From: PLanc-01 sp965603165
GTDB taxonomy: Bacteria > Planctomycetota > Phycisphaerae > Sedimentisphaerales > Anaerobacaceae
Assembly (NCBI GenBank): GCA_965603165.1
Contig: CBFDBY010000010.1
Location: 1 to 64,000, forward strand
Direction of reading: 5' to 3'
DNA length: 64,000 nucleotides
The notes beneath the pieces are model-generated. The model made no database searches. It had not been told where the DNA came from and saw only the letters and a list, made by a program, of their open reading frames with translations. Position numbers and translations under genes: made by a program. Every line of letters begins with the position of its first letter. Position 1 is the stretch's first letter. Shown piece by piece: positions 27,192 to 36,727 of this stretch.

Positions 27192-27220
27192 TTGACGACA
27201 GGCGATGCGTCTGGTATCCT
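27192..27220 (+). promoter_or_regulatory. Promoter for the DUF6655 lipoprotein gene
   Basis: TTGACG (27192-27197), a 17-base spacer and TATCCT (27215-27220), with TG one base before the -10 (extended -10). It would give a leader of about 75 bases before the ATG at 27303. Confidence 0.5.
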
Positions 27221-27302
27221 GTCGCACGAGAGTCCCGGCAACTGCTGTTCAGTATCCGGCGGCTGGTGTGATAAGGTGAATTATCCGGCTCCAGGAGTCC
27301 AT

Positions 27303-27974
27303 ATGGAAGCCATCAGGGGGTACCAAGGACGGTTGCGGCGTCTGCGAGACGGGGCGGCAAACGTATTTTGCCGACGTTTTGCCGTCGTTCTTCTGGCGCT
27401 CGCCGGATGCGCGACGCAGCGCGTCACGAATCCGGAACGAACCGCTACGGAGCAGTTTCTCCTGTCGGAGGCGGTCTCGGAGGCGGTCGAGCCCTTGCGT
27501 TTTGACACGCTCCACGGGCGCAAGGTGTGTGTAGACGATCGGTTCTTCGGGGCGCCGGAGAAAGTCTTTGTCCTCGGCGAATTGCGGGCGAAGATGCTCC
27601 TGTCAGGAGTGCAGATCGTCTCCGACGCCAAGGAGGCGGAGATCATCCTTGAAGTGCGAAGCGCGGGCGTGGGAATTGACCGTTACGACAGTATCGTGGG
27701 CATCCCTGCACTCGGCACGACGGCCGCCACGACGTCGGCAGCGGCGGGGGTCCCCACGGCCGGCATCATCACTCCGGAGCTTGCCATTGTGAAGGAAATC
27801 AAACAGGTGAGCTTTGCCAGCATTGCCTATGTTGCGTATTGGGCCGACACCGGCGAAGTCGTGGCCAGTTCCGGGCTGTCGCTGGGCAGGGCCTGGCGTG
27901 ACGACTGGTGGCTTTTCGGCTTCGGCCCGCGGACCATCGGCACTATCCCACCCGTGGATCATCACGTCGAATGA
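27303..27974 (+). CDS. DUF6655-type lipoprotein
   Basis: This 223-residue protein has a basic N-terminus, a hydrophobic stretch and a lipobox (LLALAGC, Cys about 41). It then reads TATEQFLLSEAVSEAVEPL, GRKVCVDDRFF, LRAKMLLSGVQIV and AEIILEVRSAGVGIDRYDSIVGIP, wording I associate with the planctomycete DUF6655 lipoproteins. The start at 27303 is chosen because AGGAG lies 5 bases upstream; the frame stays open for over 200 codons before it, antisense to the neighbouring dehydrogenase. The function is unknown. It may be co-expressed with the AsmA-like gene 74 bases downstream. Confidence 0.75.
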   Translation: MEAIRGYQGRLRRLRDGAANVFCRRFAVVLLALAGCATQRVTNPERTATEQFLLSEAVSEAVEPLRFDTLHGRKVCVDDRFFGAPEKVFVLGELRAKMLLSGVQIVSDAKEAEIILEVRSAGVGIDRYDSIVGIPALGTTAATTSAAAGVPTAGIITPELAIVKEIKQVSFASIAYVAYWADTGEVVASSGLSLGRAWRDDWWLFGFGPRTIGTIPPVDHHVE

Positions 27975-28048
27975 TGTCTGTGCCATTGTGTGAACAGCAC
28001 CTGGCGGGAATCGCTATATAGAAGTGCCCGTCTGACTGTGAGTCGCTT

Positions 28049-31000
28049 ATGTTGCGCTGGACGATTAGGATTGGACTTGTGTTTGTGGTGCTCGTCACGG
28101 CCGTCGCCGTGATTGCGCACTTCGTGCTCCAAAGCGCATGGTTGCACGAGCTGATCCTCGCACGGGTGAGCAGCCAAACCGGCTTGACCGTGACGGCGGA
28201 GTCGCTGAAGGTGGGATGGGGCGGACGCACGACCATCCGGGAAGTGGCCGTCAAGATGCCGTTGAAAAACGAGGCCATCCTTACAGCGGACCGGATCGCG
28301 CTAAGGCATGAGATTCTCCCCCTGCTGGTCCTCAGACGCTCGTTGAGCGTCCTGTCCGTTGAGGTGGATAGCCCAAAGGTGAACCTTCACCGATACGAGG
28401 GCGGCGGCTGGAATATCCAGGATGCATGGACTCGATTGAGCGCGAGCTTTGAGGGGACGAACAAGAAGGGCACTGAGCTGGATCTGCCGCAGCTTGTCAT
28501 CCGCGATGCACTCACCCGGATTACGGAACCCAATGGAACGTCACACACGCTGGGTCCGTTGAGTTTCGAGGCCCGCCGGGAGGGACAATTGGTCTGGCAA
28601 TTCAAACTGGAATTGCCTCAGGCCATCGGCGCTGACGGTCGGGTAGCGCAGGGCAGCGATTGGACGCATGAGATCGGTTTTGACATAGCCCGGATCGAGC
28701 CGCTCGTCCACGAAGTGATTGGTCGTGACCTCTCACCGATCCAGATTGCCGGCCGCTGGGAGGGTAGGGTGCTGAAGGATCAACTCAGCGGCGTTCTTCG
28801 GCTCGACAAGCTTGCCATCGGGCGGCTCGTGCTGCACGGCGGCGCATCCATCGAGGCCAGTGGTGAGCAGATCACGCTGAGGCCGCGTAGCCTAGTGTTG
28901 AGCGAGCCAAACCTGGCAGGGGAAGAAATCGAACTGACGGCCGGCGCGGTCCAGATCACGCGGAAGCGGTTGAATATCGAGCGGCTTGCCACCAAGACCA
29001 GCCGGCTCATGGGCCAGCTCACCGGCCATTGGGACTTGGATGCCCGTGTCGGCGAAGTGGCCGGCTCGTGGGTCACGACGCCGAACGGATCGGTCCCCTC
29101 ATGCCATGGGACCTGTGAGGCCTCAGTGAAGTCGCCCCGGCACGGCCGGAAAGAAGCTCAAGTGAGTGTGACCGCACAGGCGGACACCGCGCTCGGTGTT
29201 TGGAGCTTCGACGCTACCGCATACGGCCTGGGCACGGACTGGCGAGAATCGACGTGGCAGGTATCGTTCCCGACGTTCTTGTGGTCCCGGAATGAGAGGG
29301 AAGCAGACCTGACGAGCGCGGCGGCTGAAGTCGACGTCCAATGGCCCGAGGTTCGACTGGCTTCCCTGCATGTGCCATATGCGGACCAGGCAAGTGGCAG
29401 CGCCGAGTACAATGTGGATACGCAACGATGGTCGGCCCATCTTAAGCTGGATGACCTGCGTCTGGAGGCCTTAGGGCCAGAGAACCTCAATCTCCTGCTG
29501 GCCGCCGAAGGCGATGCTCGCGAAGCCCGTGTATCCGAGCTTCACCTGGCACAAGGGGGAAAGGTCGTCACGGCCAGGGGCGTATTGTCACTCCAGGAGA
29601 GGACGCTCCAGGATGTCCGCGTTGTAGCGGATTGGCCGACCGGCACACTGAAGCCGGAAGAGGCCCAGGCAGAGAACCCCATCGGCCGCTGGCATCTGGA
29701 GGCCGACGTTACAGGGTGCGTTCAGCCGCTTGCCGTCGAAGTCGCCGGCGAGCTGACGGGGCAAAACATCGCTTTTGGAAAACAAACGGTCCACCAGGTG
29801 AAGATTCCGGTGCAGGCGAACGCAGACGCCAAGCAGATCCGGGCAACGACCCAGCCGTTCACCTTGCTCGGGGGGCAGTGGCAGTTGAACGGGCAACACA
29901 AACGATCTGCCGAAGTGACGCAAGTGAGCGTCATGGCGGACCACCTTTCCCTGGAGGCAGCCGCCGGGATGGCGGGTCTGCCGCTTACGTCCCGCGGCCG
30001 GGCTCGGGCGGAACTCCAGCTCGCCGTGCCGAACTTCGATATACACAAAGCCATCGCAAGAGGCAGTTGGAGTGCCGAGGATATCAGCATTCCTCCCGTC
30101 GAGGCCCGGCGGGCCCGTGGCAAGCTCCAGATCGCCGGCGGTCTTGTCAAGTTCGAGGAGATCATCCTGGAGCAGGACGACGGCCAGGCCGAGGCGAGTC
30201 TGGAATTCCGGCTTGACGATCCGCAGGTTCTGTCCGTCGAGATCAAGACGGATCGGTGGCCCGTGCGGCTTGAGGATCGCTCAGTGTCACTGCTTGCGGA
30301 CGGCCAAGCCAGTCTTCGGCTGAACGTTGTCAAACGAAGGGCCGACGGGAAGGCCAACATGTCGGGTGCGATCCTGTGGGCCGGGCAGGAACTCGGCCGC
30401 ATCCGCGTTTCTACGCTCGTGGAAGGACAGACGCTCGACGTGCGGGAATTGTACGCGGAAACGCTCGGAGGCTCCGTTGAAGGCAGGGCTGTCATCCCGC
30501 TGAATCGGTGGACGACCGGTGTGGCTCAATTGCGGTGGCAGGGGATTCAACCCAGGCAACTCGCGCGGTGGGCCCCGCAGTTCGAGCGATTCGAAGGCGT
30601 GGTCGGCGGCGCTCTGACCGTCGAGCAGGCGTCCAAGAAGACCCATCCGGCCGAACCGATGCGCCTCGTGCTTTATGCGGATGTCGCCGATGGCCGATTC
30701 GGTCCGGCGCAAGTCGAGGGCTGCTACCTTGTCGGGTACCTCGGCCAGACGCGTCTGTTGATTAACAGGGCGGCCTTTCGGGTCCTGGGAGGCCGGATCG
30801 ATGCGCGGACACGTGTGAGCAAGCATTTCGGTAAGTACCATGCCTCCGTGGTTGCCGACGTCAACAGTCTGAACCTGGATCAGATCGCCCATGTCATCGA
30901 CCCCAACGCGAGCGAGTACGCGGGACAGGTATCGGGACAGGCGACCCTCCTGGCATCATCGGACCTGGATGTGTTTGGCGGCGAGGCGAAAATCCGGCTG

Positions 31001-31429
31001 GCCCAATCCGATCTCGCCGGCAACAGTGTCGTGGGCGCCCTATACAACGCGCTCAATCTGCGGTTTGGAAGGCAGCAGCCAACGGGCATCGGCGAGATCA
31101 AGATTCAGCTCGCGGGGCTCTCCGTTGTCATTCCGAGTTTCTTCTATTTCAATCGAGGCGTTGAGGTCCGTGGGGCCGGGCGGATCGGCGATATCCATCT
31201 TGGGGGCGACAGCCCCGTGGATGGCTATGCCGTGGCGTCCACGCGTGTGCTCAAGGGCATTGAATTGCCCGGGGTGGACACCCTGGACCGGCTGCTGACA
31301 AGTTTCCAGACAGGCACGGCCTCGGCAAAGATCGAGGGGGCCCTCGATCACGCCCAGGTAAAGATCGTCCCGCTGCCCGTCGTTCTCGATCCGTTCCGTC
31401 GGCTCCTGTGGGATCAGCTCCGCCAATGA
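28049..31429 (+). CDS. AsmA-like envelope protein
   Basis: This 1126-residue protein has one N-terminal membrane helix (about 5-27) followed by a long, repetitive beta-rich body. Typical AsmA/TamB-type openings appear (VSSQTGLTVTAESLKVGWGG, ILTADRIALRHEI, LSVEVDSPKVNLHRYEGGGW). The C-terminal AsmA-like region includes SDLAGNSVVGALYNALNLRF and EVRGAGRIGDIHLGG. Such proteins are thought to form grooved bridges carrying phospholipids from inner to outer membrane. In this window it joins MlaA, MlaC and the RND exporter as envelope lipid genes, though not in the same operon. A TATATA element at 28014-28019 might be a -10, without a clear -35. Confidence 0.83.
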   Translation: MLRWTIRIGLVFVVLVTAVAVIAHFVLQSAWLHELILARVSSQTGLTVTAESLKVGWGGRTTIREVAVKMPLKNEAILTADRIALRHEILPLLVLRRSLSVLSVEVDSPKVNLHRYEGGGWNIQDAWTRLSASFEGTNKKGTELDLPQLVIRDALTRITEPNGTSHTLGPLSFEARREGQLVWQFKLELPQAIGADGRVAQGSDWTHEIGFDIARIEPLVHEVIGRDLSPIQIAGRWEGRVLKDQLSGVLRLDKLAIGRLVLHGGASIEASGEQITLRPRSLVLSEPNLAGEEIELTAGAVQITRKRLNIERLATKTSRLMGQLTGHWDLDARVGEVAGSWVTTPNGSVPSCHGTCEASVKSPRHGRKEAQVSVTAQADTALGVWSFDATAYGLGTDWRESTWQVSFPTFLWSRNEREADLTSAAAEVDVQWPEVRLASLHVPYADQASGSAEYNVDTQRWSAHLKLDDLRLEALGPENLNLLLAAEGDAREARVSELHLAQGGKVVTARGVLSLQERTLQDVRVVADWPTGTLKPEEAQAENPIGRWHLEADVTGCVQPLAVEVAGELTGQNIAFGKQTVHQVKIPVQANADAKQIRATTQPFTLLGGQWQLNGQHKRSAEVTQVSVMADHLSLEAAAGMAGLPLTSRGRARAELQLAVPNFDIHKAIARGSWSAEDISIPPVEARRARGKLQIAGGLVKFEEIILEQDDGQAEASLEFRLDDPQVLSVEIKTDRWPVRLEDRSVSLLADGQASLRLNVVKRRADGKANMSGAILWAGQELGRIRVSTLVEGQTLDVRELYAETLGGSVEGRAVIPLNRWTTGVAQLRWQGIQPRQLARWAPQFERFEGVVGGALTVEQASKKTHPAEPMRLVLYADVADGRFGPAQVEGCYLVGYLGQTRLLINRAAFRVLGGRIDARTRVSKHFGKYHASVVADVNSLNLDQIAHVIDPNASEYAGQVSGQATLLASSDLDVFGGEAKIRLAQSDLAGNSVVGALYNALNLRFGRQQPTGIGEIKIQLAGLSVVIPSFFYFNRGVEVRGAGRIGDIHLGGDSPVDGYAVASTRVLKGIELPGVDTLDRLLTSFQTGTASAKIEGALDHAQVKIVPLPVVLDPFRRLLWDQLRQ

Positions 31430-31783
31430 CGTGTCGTTCCGAGGGCGGTCTCAGCCAGCCGCTCAAATGACCCATTCTGTTGTCACGCTGAGCGGAGCGA
31501 ACCAGAAGGACACCCTGACCGCGTCCGGAAGATCGTGCTGGCTATCTCCATTCTCAGAGCGGAAATATTCGGCAACAGTTTGGAGTGTGCCGGAAGGTAT
31601 AGGGAGTAAAGGATACGGTCGCTCGTTGAGACGCGCAATGGGCGGCGTGCTATCGAGAAGGAGCTGGAACGTCGGGGAGAATGGATATCGCCGGAACCCT
31701 CTAAATGTCCCGCACAATCCAGCCGATTATCATTTCTGTAATCCTCGATCTCATCGTGGGGCGGAGAATGTGGAGGCAGAAAG
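31430..31783 (+). other. Intergenic stretch with a possible half repeat
   Basis: No gene is recognised in these 354 bases. Bases 31481-31503 read TGTCACGCTGAGCGGAGCGA and on, resembling one arm of the palindromic repeat at 53148-53298 (TGTCATTGCGAGCGAAGCGA). The end carries GGAGGCAGAAAG before the ATG at 31784. Confidence 0.4.
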
Positions 31784-33070
31784 ATGACGGATACACTGGC
31801 CCGGCTCAAATCGTTGGATCAGCCGATTCGCACTGCGATCATTGGCATTGGCTCGGCGGGTAAGGGGTTATTCTACCAGTGTGGCATTACCCCCGGCATC
31901 AAATGCGTGGGTGTGGCCGATATTAACGTGAGGAAGGCCATCGAGGTGGCCAAAGCGTTCGACCGGCCGTATCGCGTGGTCGAAAGCCCCGGCGCCCTGC
32001 ACGATGCGATGCGGCAGGGGGCGGTTGCGGTATGTCAGGACGGCCAGATGCTGGCACGATGCGAATCCGTCGACGTCATGATCGACGCATCAAGCGCCAT
32101 CGCCGACGGCGGAAGGTTCGCCCTGGCGGCCATCGAAACCGGAAAAGATGTGATCATGATGAACGCCGAGGCGGACCTGATTTTCGGACCCTATTTGATG
32201 CGCACGGCCAGAGAGCACGGCGTCGTGTACACCAGTTGCGACGGGGACCAGCCCGGTTGCATCCGCCGGCTCATCGACGAAATTCAGCTTTGGGGCTTCG
32301 AGCTGGTCATGGCGGGGAACATCAAGGGCTTCCTGGACCGCTATTCCAATCCGACCAAGATTATCCCCGAGGCGGACAAGCGCTTCCTGGACTACAAGAT
32401 GTGTGCGGGCTACACCGACGGCACGAAGCTCTGTGTGGAAATGGCCCTCGTTGCCAACGCCTGCAACCTCGTCACGACGGTGCCCGGGATGCACGGCCCA
32501 AGAGCCAGCCGCGTTATCGAGGTGTTCGACCTGTTCGACTTCAGCGCAATTCACGAGAGCGGAAAGCCCGTCGTTGATTACGTCCTGGGCTCCAGGCCCC
32601 ACGGCGGCGTCTTTGTGGTCGGGTACTGTGACAACGAGTATCAGCAGAGCATGCTCCGGTGGTTCCCGTCCGAGTTGGGCAAAGGTCCCTTCTATGTGTT
32701 CGACCGGTCCTGTCACATCGTTCATATCGAGGCGATGAAATGCGTGGCCGAAGCGTTCCTGGATCGTGAGCCCCTGCTCCAGCCCACCCATGGCTTCAAG
32801 ACCAACGTCTACGCGTACGCCAAACGCGAACTTCGCAAAGGCGAAACGCTGGACGGGATCGGAGGGTATACGTGCTACGGTCTCATTGAGAACTGCTCGG
32901 AGCACCAGCATCATCCCGGTGTGCCGATCTGCCTCGCGGAGAATGTCACGCTTCGTCGCGACGTGGCGAAGGATGAGAAGATCTTCATGGAGGATATTGC
33001 CTACGACCCTGACCGCCTCGATTACCGGCTGTATTCCATGGCGGCGAATCAAGTGGACGCCGTGTCCTGA
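31784..33070 (+). CDS. Homoserine-dehydrogenase-like NAD(P) oxidoreductase with C-terminal SAF domain
   Basis: This 428-residue cytosolic protein opens with a Rossmann fold (TAIIGIGSAGKGLFYQCG), followed by a long dehydrogenase-like body (VDVMIDASSAIADGGRFAL, DGDQPGCIRRLIDEI). The C-terminal part has the SAF-like arrangement (GVPICLAENVTLRRDVAKDEKI). This matches the group annotated as predicted homoserine dehydrogenase with SAF domain (COG4091), which often sits in polysaccharide or unusual-sugar loci. GGAGG lies 7 bases before the ATG. The stop shares one base with the start of the glycosyltransferase (TGATG), so the pair is translationally coupled, pointing to a glycan-building role more than threonine synthesis. 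Confidence 0.75.
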   Translation: MTDTLARLKSLDQPIRTAIIGIGSAGKGLFYQCGITPGIKCVGVADINVRKAIEVAKAFDRPYRVVESPGALHDAMRQGAVAVCQDGQMLARCESVDVMIDASSAIADGGRFALAAIETGKDVIMMNAEADLIFGPYLMRTAREHGVVYTSCDGDQPGCIRRLIDEIQLWGFELVMAGNIKGFLDRYSNPTKIIPEADKRFLDYKMCAGYTDGTKLCVEMALVANACNLVTTVPGMHGPRASRVIEVFDLFDFSAIHESGKPVVDYVLGSRPHGGVFVVGYCDNEYQQSMLRWFPSELGKGPFYVFDRSCHIVHIEAMKCVAEAFLDREPLLQPTHGFKTNVYAYAKRELRKGETLDGIGGYTCYGLIENCSEHQHHPGVPICLAENVTLRRDVAKDEKIFMEDIAYDPDRLDYRLYSMAANQVDAVS

Positions 33071-33927
33071 TGAAGATCTCTGTCGTCATGCTAACCTGTA
33101 ACGGCGGCCCCAAACTCAAGGAGGTCGTCGAGAAGCTGGGCAAGCAGCAGGTCGAGGCCGAGGTGGAGCTCATCGCCGTGGATTCGCAGTCCGACGACGG
33201 GTCCTGTGAGATCCTCAGGAACGGCGGCTTCCAGGTCCACTCCATCGAGCGCAAGACCTTCTCATTTGGACCGGCTCGCGACTTCGCCTTCCAGAGTTCC
33301 ACCGGCGAGATCATCGTGACCCAGTCTCAGGACGTGGTTCCGATCGACGAGACGTACCTGCAGACATTGGCCAAGGATATCATCAATGGAAAAGCCGATG
33401 TCGTGCAGGGCGGCACGGCCAGCCCCCCCGGCGAAGATACTGTCTTCCTCTGGGATCGAAAAGGCCGGTTCTACTTCACCAGTGAAGGGCGCAAGTTCTT
33501 TCAGCAGTGTGGCAGGATCGGCCTGTCCTGCGTTTGCGTGGCGATCTCCAGGGACGCGTGGAAAGCAACCGGTTTTGGTGAGACCCCATACTGCTCCGAC
33601 AAGTTTCTGCAGCGGAAGCTCGTGGAAAAGGGGTTCCGGATCTCTCGAACCCGAGGCCCCGTGGCGTGGCATGGACATGCCTACGATTTGAAGGCACTGG
33701 TCAGGCGCTGCCTGAACGAAGGGCTGGGCTGGCGCGTCGCCGGAGCGAAGTACTCGGTGCCCTTGTTTCTTCGCGATCTCACGGTCGGCTTTGCCAGAAA
33801 TGCGCTGCCTTGGTGTAAGTGCGTTTATTCGGGACATGCGAGAGACGTGGGCAGCATTCTTTTCTTCCAGATCAGACCGATATGTGTGCTGATCGGGAAT
33901 CGGATTCTCAAGCAGGTCGTCCGCTAA
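33070..33927 (+). CDS. Family 2 glycosyltransferase
   Basis: This 285-residue GT-A fold enzyme starts MKISVVMLTCNGGPKL and continues with the nucleotide-binding VELIAVDSQSDDGSCEIL. FGPARDFAFQSSTGEIIVTQSQDVVP stands where the metal-binding acidic motif is expected. The C-terminal third is basic with hydrophobic stretches and may lie on the membrane. No signal peptide is present, so it acts at the cytoplasmic face. It is coupled to the SAF-domain dehydrogenase by a one-base overlap. The donor and acceptor are unknown; rhamnosyl- or mannosyl-transfer in surface glycan assembly is typical of the family. Confidence 0.85.
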   Translation: MKISVVMLTCNGGPKLKEVVEKLGKQQVEAEVELIAVDSQSDDGSCEILRNGGFQVHSIERKTFSFGPARDFAFQSSTGEIIVTQSQDVVPIDETYLQTLAKDIINGKADVVQGGTASPPGEDTVFLWDRKGRFYFTSEGRKFFQQCGRIGLSCVCVAISRDAWKATGFGETPYCSDKFLQRKLVEKGFRISRTRGPVAWHGHAYDLKALVRRCLNEGLGWRVAGAKYSVPLFLRDLTVGFARNALPWCKCVYSGHARDVGSILFFQIRPICVLIGNRILKQVVR

Positions 33928-33997
33928 GCCGGCGGAGAACGAGCCTCTGCGTCCCACGGATTCCGGCTGATCCTCGTGCTCCCGCCGTCGGACCGTG

Positions 33998-34897
33998 CTA
34001 CTTATGCGCCGGCGTCCGATTCGTCAGGTACACGCCTGACAGTACGAGAACCGCTCCGGCAGCGAGCGACCACGTCACCGCCTCCCCAAGAATGAGCAAC
34101 GCCAGGATGACGGCGGAGATGGGGACGAAGTTGATGAACAGTCCGGCTCGGGTGGGGCCGATGGCGCGAACTCCCTCATAGAACCACACGAAGCCGATGA
34201 CGGTCCCAAACACGGCCAGATATGCGATGGAGACCCAGTCGAGCAGTGAGGCGCGGCCAAGGTCTTGCGCAAGGCCCTCGAAGGCGGCGGGCACGGCCAG
34301 TGCCGCCGCACCGATCGCCGCCGAATAGGATACGGAAACCAGCGGCGAGAGCCGCCGCATGACCGCCTTGCCGATCAGCGAGTAGGCTACCCAGCTCAGA
34401 ACGCAGGTCAGGATGAAAAGCTCGCCGGGGCCGACGCCGCCGGAAAGGACCCGGCCGAGCCGACCCTCCGAAATCACCACGGCCGCGCCGAAGATCGACA
34501 ACGGAATCCCTGCCGCTCTTGTCGGGCCGAATCGCTCCCTCAGAAACAGAACGGATGCAACCGCGATGAACGCCGGACACGTCGCAATAATCAGAGCCGC
34601 CCGACCGGCCTCGATCAAACGCAGCCCCTTGAAGAACATGACGTTGTACGCGAAGACGCCTGTCAGCCCCAGCAGGATGACCGGGACGATCTGACTTCGC
34701 TGCAATCGCGGGAACCCTCCCTCCTGTCTCCATGTAAGAGCCAGCAGCAAAACGGATGCGATCGCGAAACGCAGGAATGCCGTGACAAACGGGCTGAGGT
34801 GTTGGGCGACGTGCCGGCCCGCAATGAACGTGCCGCCCCAGAAGATCGCCGTCAGGAAGAGCTTGAGGTAGATCGTTGATGGATGGCGGATCATCAT
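33998..34897 (-). CDS. EamA/DMT family transporter
   Basis: This 299-residue inner-membrane protein has ten predicted helices in two EamA repeats; the second repeat begins near LFILTCVLSWVAYSLIGKAVM. FWGGTFIAGRHVA near the N-terminus is typical. DMT proteins export or exchange small metabolites. Its start overlaps the HAD gene stop by 4 bases (34894-34897), so the two are coupled. The cargo cannot be inferred. Confidence 0.9.
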   Translation of the reverse strand: MMIRHPSTIYLKLFLTAIFWGGTFIAGRHVAQHLSPFVTAFLRFAIASVLLLALTWRQEGGFPRLQRSQIVPVILLGLTGVFAYNVMFFKGLRLIEAGRAALIIATCPAFIAVASVLFLRERFGPTRAAGIPLSIFGAAVVISEGRLGRVLSGGVGPGELFILTCVLSWVAYSLIGKAVMRRLSPLVSVSYSAAIGAAALAVPAAFEGLAQDLGRASLLDWVSIAYLAVFGTVIGFVWFYEGVRAIGPTRAGLFINFVPISAVILALLILGEAVTWSLAAGAVLVLSGVYLTNRTPAHK

Positions 34898-35568
34898 TCC
34901 ATTGTCTTCCGCAGCAGGGCGAGGAAATCCGAGGCATTCAGCTCGGACAGGCTGTCCACCACGCGGTCCGCCTGCGCGAGGTCCTGCCGACTTCGCGTCG
35001 TGGTGACAGCCGCGACGGGCATTCCGCCGGCCCGCGCCGCCTGCACGCCCTGGACGGCATCCTCAACGACCGCGCATTGGGTCGGCTTGAGCCCGAGTTT
35101 CCGAGTGGCCGCGAGAAACGTCTGCGGCGAAGGCTTGCTCTCGGTGATCTCCTCTTTCGTCACGCGGGCATCGAAGAAGTCGGCCAGCGCGAGCCGGCTC
35201 CAGAAGAGGTCAAGGTTCTCCGGCGGAGCGGACGAGCCGATCGCCAGGCGAAATCCATGCCGCGTCAGGTCGTTCACCAATGCCTCGGCCCCCTCGGCAA
35301 ATTCAAGACGCTGTTCCACGAGATCTCGATATCGCTGCTCCTTCCAGTCCGACAGACGCTCGATCTCGTCTTGTGATATCCCCGGCCTCAGCATCGGCAG
35401 AATCGCCGCGTTCTGCATGCCGAACGTGTCTCGGAAGAACTCATCGGACATCGCAAGCCCTTCCGCCTGTGCCAAGTCGTACCACGCCTGTCGATGCGCC
35501 CAGCCCGTATCAACCAGAACGCCGTCCAGATCGAAAATCACGCCAAATTCCCCGTTGCACGATGTCAT
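34894..35568 (-). CDS. HAD-superfamily phosphatase / beta-phosphoglucomutase-like
   Basis: This 224-residue cytosolic protein has HAD motif I as FDLDGVLVDT (Asp13 nucleophile, Asp15), motif II in AIGSSAP, motif III lysine in ESKPSPQTF and motif IV in AVVEDAVQGVQAA. The helical cap between residues 20 and 85 is of the beta-phosphoglucomutase type. It dephosphorylates or isomerises a sugar phosphate, with the exact substrate unknown. Its stop overlaps the start of the transporter gene. Confidence 0.9.
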   Translation of the reverse strand: MTSCNGEFGVIFDLDGVLVDTGWAHRQAWYDLAQAEGLAMSDEFFRDTFGMQNAAILPMLRPGISQDEIERLSDWKEQRYRDLVEQRLEFAEGAEALVNDLTRHGFRLAIGSSAPPENLDLFWSRLALADFFDARVTKEEITESKPSPQTFLAATRKLGLKPTQCAVVEDAVQGVQAARAGGMPVAAVTTTRSRQDLAQADRVVDSLSELNASDFLALLRKTME

Positions 35569-35732
35569 CTATCCGTAAGCCCTTTGCCCTGCTGTGACCG
35601 ATTGGCCGTTGCCCGCTGTGGACGAAAGCGGAACGACTCCGGCCGCATCGCGAAAGTTCCCTATCCTACAGGCGAACGCCGGGTGGTCAAGAGCGTGGGA
35701 TGCATAGTTGGGAAATCGCAGGATGTGCGCGG

Positions 35733-36533
35733 TCATGGACCGGAGGGCGTGTAGCCCAGTTTGCCGAAGACGCCTCTCTGGACGCGATGCAGGTCTTCGT
35801 TACCCGGCTGCGTCGACTCGGCCCCATATCGGCCGGTGTCTTGCCAGTCATCGATGTCGTATTTCGCAACGTCGAGCGTCCGTGGGTCGCCCCATTTCCA
35901 GTATTCGCTGTGGCCGTCGGCAAACGAGAAGTTCGTGCCGTCGCCGTGGCGGGCGGTGATCTGGTCCCACCAGCGCTCCTGATTGTACCAGATCGTCCAA
36001 CTGGCCGGACTCAGTCGGCCCTCATCCAAGAAGACAATCTGGTGGGTCGGGTTGCGGATCTGACTTCGCAGCGTCTTGATCTGCTCCGCGGCGCCCTCAA
36101 TGGAGAAGTAGCCGTTCATGGAATCGGGAATCGCATAGGTAACCACCTCGCCCCGTACGCCGGTCGGGCATTTGAACAGCTTCACGCTGGGGCAGTACGG
36201 GAAGAGCAATCCCCGACGCAGTTCTCTGATCGCCGCCTCCTGCGTGGCGTTCTGGCCGGGCCAGTAAACCCAGCAGGTCTCATCTCGATTCCACCCCTTC
36301 TTAGGTGTCGGGTCACCGTCCACCGCCGTGTTGCCGTTGACCATCTTGCCCTCATTGTCATCCGCGTACAGATTCCATGCCAGCGCCATCTGTTTGACAT
36401 TGTTCAGGCAGGCGGCCCGCTTACCCTGCTCCCGGGCCCGATTCAACGCGGGCATGAGAATGGCCATGAGAACCGCGATCACGGCGATGACAACCAGCAA
36501 CTCGATCAAAGTGAAGGCTTTCTTGCAGTGCAT
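35733..36533 (-). CDS. Prepilin-like protein with H-X9-DG motif
   Basis: This 266-residue protein begins MHCKKAFTLIELLVVIAVIA, a type IV prepilin/pseudopilin leader. Cleavage is expected before Phe7, giving Glu at +5 of the mature form, followed by a hydrophobic helix. Near the C-terminus RHGDGTNFSFADGH contains the H-X9-DG pattern of the planctomycete prepilin-type family. Planctomycete genomes carry many copies, presumably with a type II secretion/pilus-like machine, but the role is not established. AAAAGGG lies 8 bases before the ATG. It is a single gene with its own promoter just past the terminator of the upstream LamG gene. Confidence 0.9.
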   Translation of the reverse strand: MHCKKAFTLIELLVVIAVIAVLMAILMPALNRAREQGKRAACLNNVKQMALAWNLYADDNEGKMVNGNTAVDGDPTPKKGWNRDETCWVYWPGQNATQEAAIRELRRGLLFPYCPSVKLFKCPTGVRGEVVTYAIPDSMNGYFSIEGAAEQIKTLRSQIRNPTHQIVFLDEGRLSPASWTIWYNQERWWDQITARHGDGTNFSFADGHSEYWKWGDPRTLDVAKYDIDDWQDTGRYGAESTQPGNEDLHRVQRGVFGKLGYTPSGP

Positions 36534-36593
36534 GACGATACCCTTTTCGACCGTATGTCCCCATAACAGCGCCGACTGATCTCTACATAGGCC

Positions 36594-36623
36594 ATTCTAC
36601 CAGTTGGCAGTGCTTCTATGCAA
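36594..36623 (-). promoter_or_regulatory. Promoter for the prepilin-like gene
   Basis: Minus strand TTGCAT (36618-36623), 18 bases, TAGAAT (36594-36599) with TG one base before the -10. It lies between the preceding terminator and the ATG at 36533, giving a leader of about 55 bases. Confidence 0.45.
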
Positions 36624-36630
36624 GCGCAGG

Positions 36631-36666
36631 AAAAGAAAGGGGCCCGCAAAGACTGCCGCGGGCCCC
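36631..36666 (-). terminator. Rho-independent terminator of the LamG-PA14 gene
   Basis: A perfect 9-base stem (GGGGCCCGC / GCGGGCCCC, 36639-36647 and 36658-36666) with a 10-base loop is followed on the minus strand by TTTCTTTT (36638-36631). It lies about 60 bases after the stop at 36728. Confidence 0.88.
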
Positions 36667-36727
36667 GCATTTTCCGTTGTCAGCCTCCATCGCGGCCGAT
36701 CTACGACCACTGATGTCGGCGATACGA

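Noticed and set aside
26670..27302. N-terminal extension of the DUF6655 frame
   Set aside because: It overlaps the dehydrogenase gene antisense and places the lipobox in mid-protein; AGGAG before 27303 sets the start.
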